From contig CAWAHF010000004.1 in NCBI GenBank assembly GCA_963781805.1, positions 4,030,001 through 4,094,000 of the forward strand: a stretch of DNA of 64,000 bases. The letters are read 5' to 3'. This document shows positions 35,597 through 45,737 of the stretch, in pieces; positions within the stretch are counted from its first letter, which is position 1, and each line of letters starts with the position of its first letter. The notes beneath the pieces are model-generated. The model was not told where the DNA came from. It ran no database searches and saw only the letters and a list, made by a program, of their open reading frames with translations. Origin of the DNA: JAFGPL01 sp963781805 (GTDB taxonomy: Bacteria > Bacteroidota > Bacteroidia > Bacteroidales > UBA10428). The position numbers and the translations under genes are program-made.

Positions 35597-38026
35597 TTAA
35601 AATTCAACCATTATACCGATGGTAGGTAAAATAGTACCTGAACCTCCCGAAGGAAGGGTAACCAGTTGATATCTTTCAATGCCATTATCGTTTATAATAT
35701 CGTTAATCCCTGCATTGACTATAGAACTCCTCACTAAAAGATCAGGTTCATATGCTTTAAAGTTATATACATTCTGAATATCAAGATATAACATGAGCGA
35801 CCAATTTTTGAAAAAATATTGTTTGTCGATTCGTATATCAAGTTGATGAAAAGGTTTTAATCTCAAACTGTTAAACCTGGAATAATCGAGTACAGGTTGT
35901 CCGTTGATATCCCAGATTTCTTTGACCGAAGAGCTATAAACACTATAGGGTGTGTAAGGAGCAGCGCCTACAAATCTCCACTTAAAACCAATATCCCAGT
36001 TTCTGCTGAATTTTCTTGTAGCAGTGAGGTTAAAAATATGACGGTTATCCCAGGAAGTCGGAATAAATAAATTACTGCTGGACTTCAGGTTTGTATTTTT
36101 AAATTCGCTCCACACAAGTGTATACGAAAGAATTACATTAAATCCTTTAAAATCAAGATCCCTGACAAACACTTCCATTCCATAGGCACGACCTTCGGCA
36201 TCAGGCACCAGTTCCTCATCTCCGAAGGTTCCAAAATCAGCTCCTTTGGTTGCCAATGCCACCGAGTCGGCGACCGAAAAAGGATAATGACGATAATATT
36301 TGTAAAATCCCTCAATGCTGAATTTGGATTTATCATTGGGCATGTAATCGAAACCAGCCACCAATTGATCGGAGGAAATATAGGTAAGTCGGTTTATTTT
36401 ATTGATATAGGATCCGGAATTATCTTTATAACCCATTGCAGTATAAGGCGGCCTTTCATAATACCTTCCTGTATTTACATTTAGAAAAAGTCTTTTGGTA
36501 ATCAGGTAAGAGGCTGAAATGCGAGGAGAAAACTGGTTAACCAAATTAGCCATTTCGCCTGAATAGGTGCTTCCATCAAAACGGGTACCGGCTGAGAGGG
36601 TAAGTTTGTTTTTAAAAAACTCCCTGCTTATCTGTCCAAACAAACCATAATTCACCATATTTAAATCAGTGGAATAGTTCAGGCTGATAACTGAATCAGA
36701 AACAGAAATCTTCCTGAAGGTGTTATTCCTGTAATTAGCATGCTCAAGATTCAATCCCAGATTCAGTTTGATATTCTGTGTGGTTGTTACATTATATTCG
36801 TATCTGAATTTGTTTTCTGTTTCCTGCGATGAATAGTCAAATGTTTTTGGCAAGTTCTCGTTGTTTTGCTCATACTTATATGAAATATTATTAAGATGGC
36901 TCCGACTCACGACCCATGTTCCGTATCCTTTTTCCGCAAAATGCTTATAAACTGCTCCTACAGTATAATTCCACTGTTCATTTATCGGCAAATAATTCAA
37001 AATATAGCGTTGCTCAGGAGTTTCATCGGCATTCAGGTTAAGTTCAAACTGATCAATAGCTCCCAGGCCGATCAGGGTGAGTTCATTTTTCTGGTTAAAT
37101 CTTGTTCTTACCTTAACCTGCATGTCATTATAAGTAGGCAAAAAGGGCAATTGGAGCGCGGCAAATAAAAACTGGAGATAGGACCTTCTAACCGAAAAAA
37201 TGTATGTCGTCTTTTCTCCGACAGGTCCGTCGAGTGTTAAGGCAAGATCTGAAGCGCCAATAGTACCTCTGAATTTCATTTTTTCATTATTCCCGTCTAT
37301 CTGCTTAAAATCAAGCACAGCACTTAGTACATTCCCCCTGTCGGCAGGAAATGCGCCGGAATAAAAATTCACTTCCCTGATAAAATCAACGTTGATAATT
37401 CCCACCGGACCTCCCGATGCTCCCTGAGTGGAAAAATGATTCAGGTTGGGAATTTCCACACCATCCAGGTAAAATTTGCTTTCACTTGGGCCACCTCCTC
37501 TTACAATTACATCATTTCGATAGGCAGGTGTTGAGGCAACTCCGGGAAACGATTGGATAACTTTTGATATATCACGGTTTCCACCAGGATTCCTTTCTAT
37601 TTCAGAAATTCCGATTCTTCTTAACGAAACAGGGCTTTCCTCCTGCCTTCTAAATGGAGAGGCTTTTATAACTACCTCATCCAATTTAATATTGGCTTCC
37701 TGCAGAGCGATTTCAAAATAACTTTTTTTTGCATTGGTAACTAAAAATTCAGTCGATATATAATCTTCAAATCCAATAGAGGATACCGAAAGCTGAACAT
37801 ACCCCGGTTTTATACCCGTAAATAAAAATTTTCCATCAAGATCGCTTGTAGAACCAATAGTTGTTCCCCAAATAATAATAGTTGCAAATGGAACCGGTTC
37901 GTTATTCTTTGCATTGTAAATTCTGCCTTCAATTACTCCGCTTTTCTCTGACTGTGCTTTAAGAATAACCGGATTACCTGACATGAGCAGAACTGTAAGA
38001 GAAATGAAAAATCCACGAAACTTCAT
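35597..38026 (-). CDS. TonB-dependent receptor with carboxypeptidase-regulatory-like domain
   Basis: The protein has 809 residues. A signal peptide (FFISLTVLLMSGNPVILKAQ) is followed by a CarboxypepD_reg-like domain (GVIEGRIYNAKNNEPVPFATIIIWGT...GSTSDLDGKFLFTGI). Next comes a plug domain (DISKVIQSFPGVASTPAYRNDVIVRGGGPSESKFYLDGVEIPN), and then a 22-strand-type barrel ending in the typical final strand LPTIGIMVEF. The receptor imports a bulky ligand across the outer membrane using TonB energy. No SusD partner is present, so it is not a SusC protein in the strict sense. It is probably an operon with the lipoprotein downstream. Confidence 0.9.
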   Translation of the reverse strand: MKFRGFFISLTVLLMSGNPVILKAQSEKSGVIEGRIYNAKNNEPVPFATIIIWGTTIGSTSDLDGKFLFTGIKPGYVQLSVSSIGFEDYISTEFLVTNAKKSYFEIALQEANIKLDEVVIKASPFRRQEESPVSLRRIGISEIERNPGGNRDISKVIQSFPGVASTPAYRNDVIVRGGGPSESKFYLDGVEIPNLNHFSTQGASGGPVGIINVDFIREVNFYSGAFPADRGNVLSAVLDFKQIDGNNEKMKFRGTIGASDLALTLDGPVGEKTTYIFSVRRSYLQFLFAALQLPFLPTYNDMQVKVRTRFNQKNELTLIGLGAIDQFELNLNADETPEQRYILNYLPINEQWNYTVGAVYKHFAEKGYGTWVVSRSHLNNISYKYEQNNENLPKTFDYSSQETENKFRYEYNVTTTQNIKLNLGLNLEHANYRNNTFRKISVSDSVISLNYSTDLNMVNYGLFGQISREFFKNKLTLSAGTRFDGSTYSGEMANLVNQFSPRISASYLITKRLFLNVNTGRYYERPPYTAMGYKDNSGSYINKINRLTYISSDQLVAGFDYMPNDKSKFSIEGFYKYYRHYPFSVADSVALATKGADFGTFGDEELVPDAEGRAYGMEVFVRDLDFKGFNVILSYTLVWSEFKNTNLKSSSNLFIPTSWDNRHIFNLTATRKFSRNWDIGFKWRFVGAAPYTPYSVYSSSVKEIWDINGQPVLDYSRFNSLRLKPFHQLDIRIDKQYFFKNWSLMLYLDIQNVYNFKAYEPDLLVRSSIVNAGINDIINDNGIERYQLVTLPSGGSGTILPTIGIMVEF

Positions 38027-38151
38027 ACGCTGTTTTTTAATATCAACAAGATATTTTCTTAAATGTTCAATGTTATAAATTTATTATTAAACATAAATCG
38101 ATTATTTTCTTCAAACGGATTCTTTAAGAAGTCGTTTTAATATATTAAATT

Positions 38152-39129
38152 CTATGCTTCGGCAAAGAATTTTATTTCGTTTGAAAAGTCAAGGAATGAA
38201 TATTTCAACTGCAAAATTCCAATAAAGTCAACCATTTTTCTTCTGAATTTCGCATACTCTTTTGATTCCGGATTAAGCGGTCTGTGATTGATTGCTGTTG
38301 TAATTTTATCGATGTCCCGCATTACTGGAAGTACACCGGCATCCATGTAGGTGTCTGTAAATCTTTGCCAAATATAATCTATCGCAATCTCTGATGGGTG
38401 AAGCATGTCTTTTGCATAGTATCTGTAATCCCTAAGTTCATCCATAAATATTTCGTAAGCCGGAAAATAGGAAACAAATTCAAAATTCTCTTTAATTTTA
38501 TGAATAGCTACCAGCAAGGTAGACTTGCTGAGTAGATTGTCAACCGCCCCGTCTTTCCAATGTCTTATCGGACTTAGTGTGAAAATGATTTTCAGCTGCG
38601 GATTTAGGGTATGTAATTGGTCAAATAGTTCTGTGTAATCGGCAGCTATCTGATCGCTGTTCAACATAAATCTTCTGAATTCGTGCGAGGGAATTTTATG
38701 ACAATTTGCAACTATCCTCTCTAATTTGATAAACTCATATACCCAGGCAGTTCCAAAGGTTATAAAGAGAAATTGGGCATTTGATAGAACATCTGCGGAA
38801 GTTTTCAGGGAATGATTTATCCTTTCCAGACTCAAATGTTTGTCTGCATTGTCGAAAGCAGTGTAATGCGAAAAGCTTATCCATTTTTCATTAAAATAAT
38901 ACAAATCACTGTCGCTGAAAAGCTTTTTCTCAATAAGTACTTTAAGATTATCCTTAATTGAGGAGGGATTATACAGAACTCCGAACGGATTATGTACGAT
39001 GGGAAATTTCAGTCTTTCAAGGTGGATGCCTATATTATCTGCAAAACATGAACCTACAAAAAAAGAAATAGTATGATAGTCCAGTTTGAAAGTAAAGGGT
39101 AGTATTTCGACTTTTGTCCTGAATTCCAT
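38152..39129 (-). CDS. GSCFA domain protein
   Basis: The protein has about 325 residues from the ATG at 39129. The eponymous motif is FFVGSCFADNIG, followed by FPIVHNPFGVLYNP, then FITFGTAWVYEF, KIIFTLSPIRHWKDGA and YYAKDMLHPSE. The domain resembles SGNH/GDSL hydrolases, with Ser in GSCFA and His in DMLHPS as likely active residues. Function in Bacteroidota is not settled; an acyl-ester hydrolase role is inferred. An upstream in-frame ATG at 39171 would overlap the preceding hydrolase gene by 28 bp, and I consider it less likely. Confidence 0.87.
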   Translation of the reverse strand: MEFRTKVEILPFTFKLDYHTISFFVGSCFADNIGIHLERLKFPIVHNPFGVLYNPSSIKDNLKVLIEKKLFSDSDLYYFNEKWISFSHYTAFDNADKHLSLERINHSLKTSADVLSNAQFLFITFGTAWVYEFIKLERIVANCHKIPSHEFRRFMLNSDQIAADYTELFDQLHTLNPQLKIIFTLSPIRHWKDGAVDNLLSKSTLLVAIHKIKENFEFVSYFPAYEIFMDELRDYRYYAKDMLHPSEIAIDYIWQRFTDTYMDAGVLPVMRDIDKITTAINHRPLNPESKEYAKFRRKMVDFIGILQLKYSFLDFSNEIKFFAEA

Positions 39130-39143
39130 GGTAGGTTTTCCCT

Positions 39144-40016
39144 TTATTCGGCCACTATTTTGTTTAACCATTCAATCATAAAATCAAACACTTCCTCTGC
39201 ATTAAAATCATTGTGAAGCTCATGAAAATTATCTGGCCACTCTTTAAAAGTGGTTTTCCTGCCGGTATTCATTACAAATTCCCGGGTTGTTTTTAACGAA
39301 GTGATTTTATCTGCGGAACCATGCATCACAAGCATTGGTGAATTAATTTTATAAATGCTGCCAGAGGCTTTTACACCTGCATCCACAATTTCAAAAAACA
39401 AACGTAATGAAACCTTATCATGAACCAGGGGATCTTTAATGTAATTATGCACAATTTCAGGATTTCTTGAGAGTCCTTCAGGATCCAGACCTGTTTTTGT
39501 AATAAGGTTTGGAAAGAAGTAACTGGCTAATCTTCCTAAAAACAATTTACCTCTAGGAATCTGAAATTCAAGCTTTAACCAGGGCGATGTGAGAATGATT
39601 CCCGAGAAAGTGTACAGGTTGGAAATAGCAAAATTAACGGCCAGGTTTCCTCCGAAACTATGTCCATAAAGAATTCTGGGAATATCCTGAAATTCTTTCT
39701 CTACCTTATGACAAATTATCTCCAGATCTTTTAAAAGGTTCTGATAGGATGATGATTGTCCCCGCTTTCCTCCGGATTTTCCATGACCTCTCATATCAAA
39801 CGCAAAGATAAAATATCCGCTTTCAACAAATTTTTTAGCCAGGTAATCATATCTTCCACTGTGTTCTCCTAATCCGTGTAAAATCAAAATCACAGCCTTG
39901 GGTTTCGCGGTTGATTTCCAACTTCGGGTAAATAACGAAAGCTCATCATATGATGAACATGTGAACTGTTTTTCGACAATCTCTTCCTTTACAAGAACAT
40001 GATCAAGTTTATACAT
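39144..40016 (-). CDS. Alpha/beta hydrolase (monoacylglycerol-lipase-like)
   Basis: The protein has 290 residues and no signal peptide. The lid-bearing serine hydrolase fold is clear: ILILHGLGEHSGRYDYLA for the oxyanion region, FDMRGHGKSGGKRG, the nucleophile elbow LYGHSFGGNLA, MLVMHGSADKIT for the acid and a C-terminal FHELHND for the His. This is the Hydrolase_4 / lysophospholipase-like group acting on acyl glycerols or similar esters. It is followed by the GSCFA gene with almost no gap, so both may act on lipids together. Confidence 0.88.
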   Translation of the reverse strand: MYKLDHVLVKEEIVEKQFTCSSYDELSLFTRSWKSTAKPKAVILILHGLGEHSGRYDYLAKKFVESGYFIFAFDMRGHGKSGGKRGQSSSYQNLLKDLEIICHKVEKEFQDIPRILYGHSFGGNLAVNFAISNLYTFSGIILTSPWLKLEFQIPRGKLFLGRLASYFFPNLITKTGLDPEGLSRNPEIVHNYIKDPLVHDKVSLRLFFEIVDAGVKASGSIYKINSPMLVMHGSADKITSLKTTREFVMNTGRKTTFKEWPDNFHELHNDFNAEEVFDFMIEWLNKIVAE

Positions 40017-40116
40017 TTCCGATAAATAATGCTTTTAAAGTGATTTGACATAATTTTGTTAAGATAATTTATATTTTGGTATCCATTTAAATTTATCTTA
40101 TATTAAAGTTAATAAA

Positions 40117-40527
40117 ATGCAAAAAACAATACAAATTAATACACAGAATCATAACGGATTGTATGATATTACCCATGAAATTAAATCATTTGTCAAATCC
40201 GGCAGAATTACAACCGGTATGGTTAATGTTTATGCCCAGGGAGCGACTGCAGCCATAATGATTCAGGAAAATTGGGATGATTCTGTGCAAAACGATGTGA
40301 TTACACTTTTGAACAAACTTATACCTCATGGTATTTGGCAACATGATCATCAGGACAATAATGGAGATGCTCATCTGAAAGCCGGAATCGTAGGTCCTTC
40401 TGAAACAATTCCGATAGTTAACGGCGAGATGGGGCTTTCGACCTGGCAAAATATTTTTTTCTGTGAGTTTGATGGTCCTCGAAATAACAGAAAAATCGTG
40501 GTTACAATTCATAATTGTGAAACATAA
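40117..40527 (+). CDS. YjbQ family protein (UPF0047)
   Basis: The protein has 136 residues spanning the whole family. Typical motifs are YDITHEIKSFV, IQENWDDSVQNDV, HDHQDNNGDAHLKAGIVGPSETIPI and MGLSTWQNIFFCEFDGPRNNR, with the conserved His and Glu residues of the active pocket. Some members have secondary thiamine-phosphate synthase activity in vitro, but the cellular role is unclear. The stop lies 2 bp from the end of the convergent queG gene, so transcription read-through between them is likely. Confidence 0.9.
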   Translation: MQKTIQINTQNHNGLYDITHEIKSFVKSGRITTGMVNVYAQGATAAIMIQENWDDSVQNDVITLLNKLIPHGIWQHDHQDNNGDAHLKAGIVGPSETIPIVNGEMGLSTWQNIFFCEFDGPRNNRKIVVTIHNCET

Positions 40528-40529
40528 TT

Positions 40530-41456
40530 TTATTTCAAAACAAATGAAATGTTTCTTTTCAATCCTGAATACTTTGCTCTTTTCACTGCAGATCCTTCAA
40601 ATAGGCTATTATAATTCTCTTCGTCAAGAATGTTCCAATCATCACGTTTCATCTCAAACAATTCTTTTTTCAGATTAAATTCATTTGTTTTATGCTCTGG
40701 AATTTTCCTGTTCCAGGGACAAACATCCTGACATATATCACAACCGAAAATCCTGTTATGAAAAGCATTCCTGATATTTTCAGGTAAAACTCCTTTGTAT
40801 TCAATAGTGAAATACGAAATACATTTTCTTGCGTCTACCACCTTAGGCCTGATAATTGCTTTTGTCGGACAATTTGTAAGACACTTGGTACATCCGCCGC
40901 ACATTTCATTTATAGGATTATCATATGCAAGTTCAACATCTACGAATACTGTACCAATAAAGACAAATGAACCAAATTTGGGAGATATCAGCAACGAATT
41001 TTTTCCTATCCATCCCAACCCGGCTTTTGCAGCCCATACACGCTCCAATACCGGTGCAGAATCAACGAAAATCCGTCCAGTGACATTCGGTACGGTTTGA
41101 TGTATGTATTGAAACAACCTTTTCAGTTTCTTCCGCATCACTTTATGATAATCCTTGCCATACGCATATGATGAAATAACAGGCGCTGATGGATCTTTTT
41201 GTTTTAATCCGGAATGATAATTGAGTAATACCGAAATAACCGATTTTGTGCCGGGCAGGAGTTGGTTGGGATCAATTCTTTTTTCAAAATGATTGGCCAT
41301 ATATTCCATTTCACCATGAAGTCCCTTATCAAGCCAGTTTTTCAAATGCCCCGCTTGCTCATCTAACCTTTCTGCCCGGGATATTCCACACGCGTCAAAG
41401 CCAATTCTAATTGCTTCGGATTTTATTAAATCAGAATATTTTCCCAGCATATTCAT
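40530..41456 (-). CDS. queG: Epoxyqueuosine reductase
   Basis: The protein has 308 residues. It has the cobalamin-binding N-terminal half (ISRAERLDEQAGHLKNWLDKGLHGEMEYMANHFEKR, shown in short parts only) and two [4Fe-4S] ferredoxin clusters, CGGCTKCLTNCPTKAI and CDICQDVCPWNRK. QueG performs the last step of queuosine formation in tRNA, reducing epoxyqueuosine. At 308 residues it is at the short end, lacking the C-terminal HEAT repeat seen in longer homologues. No other queuosine gene is in the window. Confidence 0.92.
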   Translation of the reverse strand: MNMLGKYSDLIKSEAIRIGFDACGISRAERLDEQAGHLKNWLDKGLHGEMEYMANHFEKRIDPNQLLPGTKSVISVLLNYHSGLKQKDPSAPVISSYAYGKDYHKVMRKKLKRLFQYIHQTVPNVTGRIFVDSAPVLERVWAAKAGLGWIGKNSLLISPKFGSFVFIGTVFVDVELAYDNPINEMCGGCTKCLTNCPTKAIIRPKVVDARKCISYFTIEYKGVLPENIRNAFHNRIFGCDICQDVCPWNRKIPEHKTNEFNLKKELFEMKRDDWNILDEENYNSLFEGSAVKRAKYSGLKRNISFVLK

Positions 41457-41495
41457 TTACTGCGGAAAAAATGGAATGAAGAGATTGTAAACAGG

Positions 41496-44426
41496 TTACA
41501 ATTTTTTCTTTATCTCTACAGTATCGTAGCCTTCTATAATGTCGCCCACCTTAATATCATTGAAATTGGTTATATTCAAACCACATTCAAGGCCGCTGAC
41601 AACTTCTTTTGCATCATCTTTGAACCGTTTGAGTGTACCAAGTTCACCAGTATACACCACAATACCTTCACGAATAACCCGCACTCTGGTATCGCGTCTA
41701 ATCTTGCCTTCTTTTACCATACATCCTGCAACGGTTCCTACTTTGTCAATTTTAAAGGTTTCTTGTACTTCGATGGTACACACGATATCTTCTCTGATTT
41801 CCGGTGAAAGCATACCTTCCATAGCCGATCTTACCTCATTAATGGCATCGTAGATTACCGAATACAACCGGATTTCTATTTCTTCTTTTTCTGCAAGTCT
41901 CCTTGCCTGCATAGAAGGACGAACCTGGAATCCGACAATAATGGCATTTGATGCAGCGGCCAGCAACACATCCCCTTCGGATATCTGTCCCACAGCCTTA
42001 TGGATTATATTCACCTGAATTTCATCATTCGAAAGTTTGATAAGTGAATCGGACAATGCCTCAACCGAACCGTCCACATCACCTTTAACAATGATATTTA
42101 ATTCCTGGAAGTTCCCTATGGCAATACGTCTTCCAATTTCGTCAAGGGTAATATGTTTCTGGGATCTCAATCCCTGCTCACGTTGCAAAAGTCCTCGCTT
42201 GGTTGCAATTTCTTTAGCTTCGCGTTCATTCTCCATTACATTGAACTTATCTCCGGCCTGCGGAGCGCCGTCCAATCCAAGAATCATCACCGGTGATGAA
42301 GGTCCGGCATCATCTATTTTTTTTCCGCGTTCGTTAAACATGGCTTTAACCCTGCCTGTATGTGTACCGGCAAGTACAATGTCTCCTATCTCCAGTTTGC
42401 CTGCCTGCACAAGAAGTGTTGCAACATATCCCCTTCCTTTATCCAATGAAGATTCAATGATTGTTCCGATGGCATGTTTATTAGGATTAGCCTTTAATTC
42501 CAGCATCTCAGCCTCGAGCAGCACTTTTTCCAGCAAATCTTCCACATTCAACCCGCTTTTTGCCGATATTTCCTGTGATTGGTATTTACCTCCCCAATCT
42601 TCCACCAGAATATTCATGTTCGCCAGAGCTTCCTTTATTTTTTCAGGATTTGCTTGCGGTTTATCTATCTTATTTATGGCAAAAACCATTGGTACACCGG
42701 CTGCCTGAGCATGATTGATGGCTTCAATAGTCTGAGGCATTACACCATCATCGGCAGCCACAACTATAATGGCAACATCGGTAATTTGAGCTCCACGAGC
42801 TCTCATAGCGGTAAATGCTTCGTGTCCCGGAGTATCCAGAAAAGTTATTTTCTTGCCATCGGTTAGTTCTACATTATAAGCGCCAATATGTTGGGTTATT
42901 CCGCCTGCTTCACCTGCAATTACATTGGTTTTACGAATGTGGTCAAGCAATTTGGTTTTACCATGGTCCACATGTCCCATAACCGTTACAATAGGTGGAC
43001 GCGGTAGAAGATCAGTTTCGGTATCTTCTTCTTCTTTAATCGACTCCTGAAGTTCGACACTGACAAATTCTACTTTGAAATCAAACTCATCTGCAACCAA
43101 GGCCATGGTTTCAGCGTCAAGTCGCTGATTAATAGAAACAAACAAACCCATACTCATACAGGTTGAAATAACTTCGGTAGCAGGCACTTTCATCATATTG
43201 GCCAATTCACTCACAGAGATAAATTCTGTTACTTTAAGAATTTTAGTATCAAGTAATCTCTGTTCCTCTTCAGCCAACATTTTTTGGCTATTAATTTCAC
43301 GTTTTTCGCGCCGATATTTCGAACCTTTTGATTTTCCTTTCGGAGCCAGACGTGACATTGTATCCTTAATCTGGCGATCTACTTCAACTTCACTTACTTC
43401 AGGTTTGTAACCCTTCTTAAGTTTTTTCTTTTTGAATTTATCCCGGTTATCTTCTACCGGTTTCTTATCTGTACGCCCTTCATCAACTTTTATTCGTTCT
43501 TTTTCTTTCTTTATTCTTTTTCTTTTCTTCTTAGCGTCTAACAGGGATAAATCTTCTTTTTCATTCGTCTTCTGATAACCTCCCTCACGCCCGGCTTTCT
43601 GCAGAGATTTGCCGGGTTTTGATTTATCAGATCCTTCATCTGAAAGTCCCTCTTCAGAATCTTCTGGGGATATTGGTTTTGAAATCTCACTTTCCTTCTG
43701 TCTGGCGGCTATCCTGGCTTTGCGTTCAGTTTCTTTTTCTTCCTTGGTTTTCCTGGGTGGTCTTGTACGTTGATTCATGGAATCCAAATCAATCTTTCCA
43801 ACCACCTTCACTTCAACATCCTTGATTTCGGGTTTAAGAACTTCAATTTCTTCTTCCTGTATTTCTTCCTCACTTACTTCCGGTTCTTGTTCCAAAACAG
43901 TTTCCGCTTCGACAGGTTCTTTTTCAACAGATACGGGTTCATCTATTTTGGTTTCAGGAGTAACAGGAACTTTAGGTTTTGTTTCTTCTTGCTTGGGTTC
44001 CTGTTTCTTTTTCTCCTTTTTCTCAATATTCATTTTGCCAACGATATTGAGTTTAATATTATCTCCGCGTTCGATTTCTTTTTCAGTTTCCGTCTCAAAC
44101 GTTGAGGAAGAAGAACTTGAATCTTTAATTAATACTTCATCAAAATCCTGTGTTTCCCCTTCTGTTTCCTCGTCAATATCATTAAGGGTAATGGTTTCCT
44201 GCTGTTCTTTCAGATGTTTCAGATTTAGTTTTTCAGATTCCTTTTTTACAGAAAGATCGTTGCTATATTCCTGAAGCAGCAATTGGTAATGTTCGGGTGT
44301 GACTTTGGTGTTGGGATTCGGATCAATTTTGACCCCCTTTTTGTGAAGGAAATCAACAATTGTGGAAATTCCAACATTCAACTCCCTGGCAATCTTACTC
44401 AACCGTGTAACTTTTGTTTCTGACAT
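41496..44426 (-). CDS. infB: Translation initiation factor IF-2
   Basis: The protein has 976 residues. An N-terminal IF2-N domain (RLSKIARELNVGISTIVDFLHKKG) leads into a long Lys/Glu-rich linker, residues about 80-390, then a second IF2-N-like segment. From about residue 475 the GTPase follows, with GHVDHGKT as G1, DTPGHEAF as G3 and NKIDKP as G4. Domains II-IV end the protein and bind initiator tRNA. It is the last gene of the rimP-nusA-infB operon, 61 bp after nusA. Confidence 0.97.
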   Translation of the reverse strand: MSETKVTRLSKIARELNVGISTIVDFLHKKGVKIDPNPNTKVTPEHYQLLLQEYSNDLSVKKESEKLNLKHLKEQQETITLNDIDEETEGETQDFDEVLIKDSSSSSSTFETETEKEIERGDNIKLNIVGKMNIEKKEKKKQEPKQEETKPKVPVTPETKIDEPVSVEKEPVEAETVLEQEPEVSEEEIQEEEIEVLKPEIKDVEVKVVGKIDLDSMNQRTRPPRKTKEEKETERKARIAARQKESEISKPISPEDSEEGLSDEGSDKSKPGKSLQKAGREGGYQKTNEKEDLSLLDAKKKRKRIKKEKERIKVDEGRTDKKPVEDNRDKFKKKKLKKGYKPEVSEVEVDRQIKDTMSRLAPKGKSKGSKYRREKREINSQKMLAEEEQRLLDTKILKVTEFISVSELANMMKVPATEVISTCMSMGLFVSINQRLDAETMALVADEFDFKVEFVSVELQESIKEEEDTETDLLPRPPIVTVMGHVDHGKTKLLDHIRKTNVIAGEAGGITQHIGAYNVELTDGKKITFLDTPGHEAFTAMRARGAQITDVAIIVVAADDGVMPQTIEAINHAQAAGVPMVFAINKIDKPQANPEKIKEALANMNILVEDWGGKYQSQEISAKSGLNVEDLLEKVLLEAEMLELKANPNKHAIGTIIESSLDKGRGYVATLLVQAGKLEIGDIVLAGTHTGRVKAMFNERGKKIDDAGPSSPVMILGLDGAPQAGDKFNVMENEREAKEIATKRGLLQREQGLRSQKHITLDEIGRRIAIGNFQELNIIVKGDVDGSVEALSDSLIKLSNDEIQVNIIHKAVGQISEGDVLLAAASNAIIVGFQVRPSMQARRLAEKEEIEIRLYSVIYDAINEVRSAMEGMLSPEIREDIVCTIEVQETFKIDKVGTVAGCMVKEGKIRRDTRVRVIREGIVVYTGELGTLKRFKDDAKEVVSGLECGLNITNFNDIKVGDIIEGYDTVEIKKKL

Positions 44427-44487
44427 AATCAGCGTAATATGATTTTTATCTGTACTAATTCGGCTAATATATAATTAATAGATTAGA

Positions 44488-45726
44488 TTATTCAAATTCA
44501 GATCGCAATATTTTCATGATCTCCCGAATGGTTTCCTCTTCTAAATCGGTTCTTTTTACCAAATCATCAATACTTAAATCCAAGACACTTTTTGCTGTAT
44601 CACAGCCAATTGCCTTGAGTTCATCAATAATCCATCCGTCAATTTCATCTACAAATTCTTCCAGGCTGACATCTTCCTCATCTTCGGTAATAGTTTCACG
44701 AAATACATCTATTTCAAAACCTGTAAGCTGACTGGCAAGTTTAATGTTTAAACCTCCCTTTCCAATAGCCAGTGAAACTTCAGAGGGTTTAAGATATACT
44801 TCCGCCCGTTTATGTTCCTGATCCAGTTTAATGCTTGATATTTTTGCCGGACTCAATGCCCGCGTAATATAAAGCTGCAAATTATTTGTAAAGTTAATTA
44901 CATCTATATTTTCATTTTTCAATTCGCGTACAATGCCATGAATTCTCGATCCTTTCATGCCCACGCAGGCGCCTACCGGATCGATACGTTCGTCGTAGGA
45001 CTCCACCGCAACTTTTGCTCTTTCGCCGGGTACTCTCACAATTTTTTTAATGGTGATTAATCCGTCAAAAATTTCAGGTACTTCCAGTTCAAACAAACGT
45101 TCCAGAAATACAGGTGAGGTTCTTGACAATATAATCAAAGGATTGTTGTTCCTCATCTCAACTTTGATAACCACTGCCCTGATCGAATCACCCTTTCTGA
45201 AATAGTCGGAAGGAATCTGTTCTGATTTCGGCATGATCAACTCATTACCTTCTTCGTCCAGCACCAGAATTTCCCTTTTCCATACCTGGTAAACTTCACC
45301 AGCCACAATGTCGCCGATGCGATCCTTGTATTTCAGGTAAACATTGTTTTTCTCCAAATCGAGTATTCGGGCTGTAAGATTTTGTCTCAGTGAAAGAATA
45401 GCTCTTCTGCCAAAATCAAGAAGTTTTACCTCGTCGGTAACATCTTCTCCTACTTCATAATCTTCATCAATTTTTTTTGCTTCGGTTAGCGAAATTTGTA
45501 TATTCGAATCTTCCACGCTGCCATCTTCAACAACCTCCCTGTTCCTCCATATTTCAAAGTCACCTTTGTCGATATTTATAATGATATCAAAATTATCTGC
45601 TGTGCCGAACATTTTTATCAGCATATTTCTGAACACATCCTCTATCACACTCATCATGGTGGTTCTGTCAATGCTTTTGAGTTCCTTAAACTCTGAGAAT
45701 GTTTCAATCAGATTAATATTTTCCAT
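44488..45726 (-). CDS. nusA: Transcription termination/antitermination factor NusA
   Basis: The protein has 412 residues. It has an N-terminal RNA-polymerase-binding domain, an S1 domain (DIVAGEVYQVWKREILVLDEEGNE), two KH domains (IDPVGACVGMKGSRIHGIV and EVSLAIGKGGLNIKLASQLTG), and a short acidic tail with one helix-hairpin-like motif (TAKSVLDLSIDDLVKRTDLEE). It is shorter than E. coli NusA and lacks the AR2 repeat. It sits 11 bp after rimP. A hairpin in the operon leader (46223-46244) could be a site of NusA feedback control, which is inference. Confidence 0.96.
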   Translation of the reverse strand: MENINLIETFSEFKELKSIDRTTMMSVIEDVFRNMLIKMFGTADNFDIIINIDKGDFEIWRNREVVEDGSVEDSNIQISLTEAKKIDEDYEVGEDVTDEVKLLDFGRRAILSLRQNLTARILDLEKNNVYLKYKDRIGDIVAGEVYQVWKREILVLDEEGNELIMPKSEQIPSDYFRKGDSIRAVVIKVEMRNNNPLIILSRTSPVFLERLFELEVPEIFDGLITIKKIVRVPGERAKVAVESYDERIDPVGACVGMKGSRIHGIVRELKNENIDVINFTNNLQLYITRALSPAKISSIKLDQEHKRAEVYLKPSEVSLAIGKGGLNIKLASQLTGFEIDVFRETITEDEEDVSLEEFVDEIDGWIIDELKAIGCDTAKSVLDLSIDDLVKRTDLEEETIREIMKILRSEFE

Positions 45727-45737
45727 ACTGAATTAGT

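Noticed and set aside
43777..44274. A 165-residue plus-strand frame antisense to infB
   Set aside because: It is Ser-rich and arises from the reverse complement of the Lys/Glu-rich linker codons of IF-2; it is a shadow frame.
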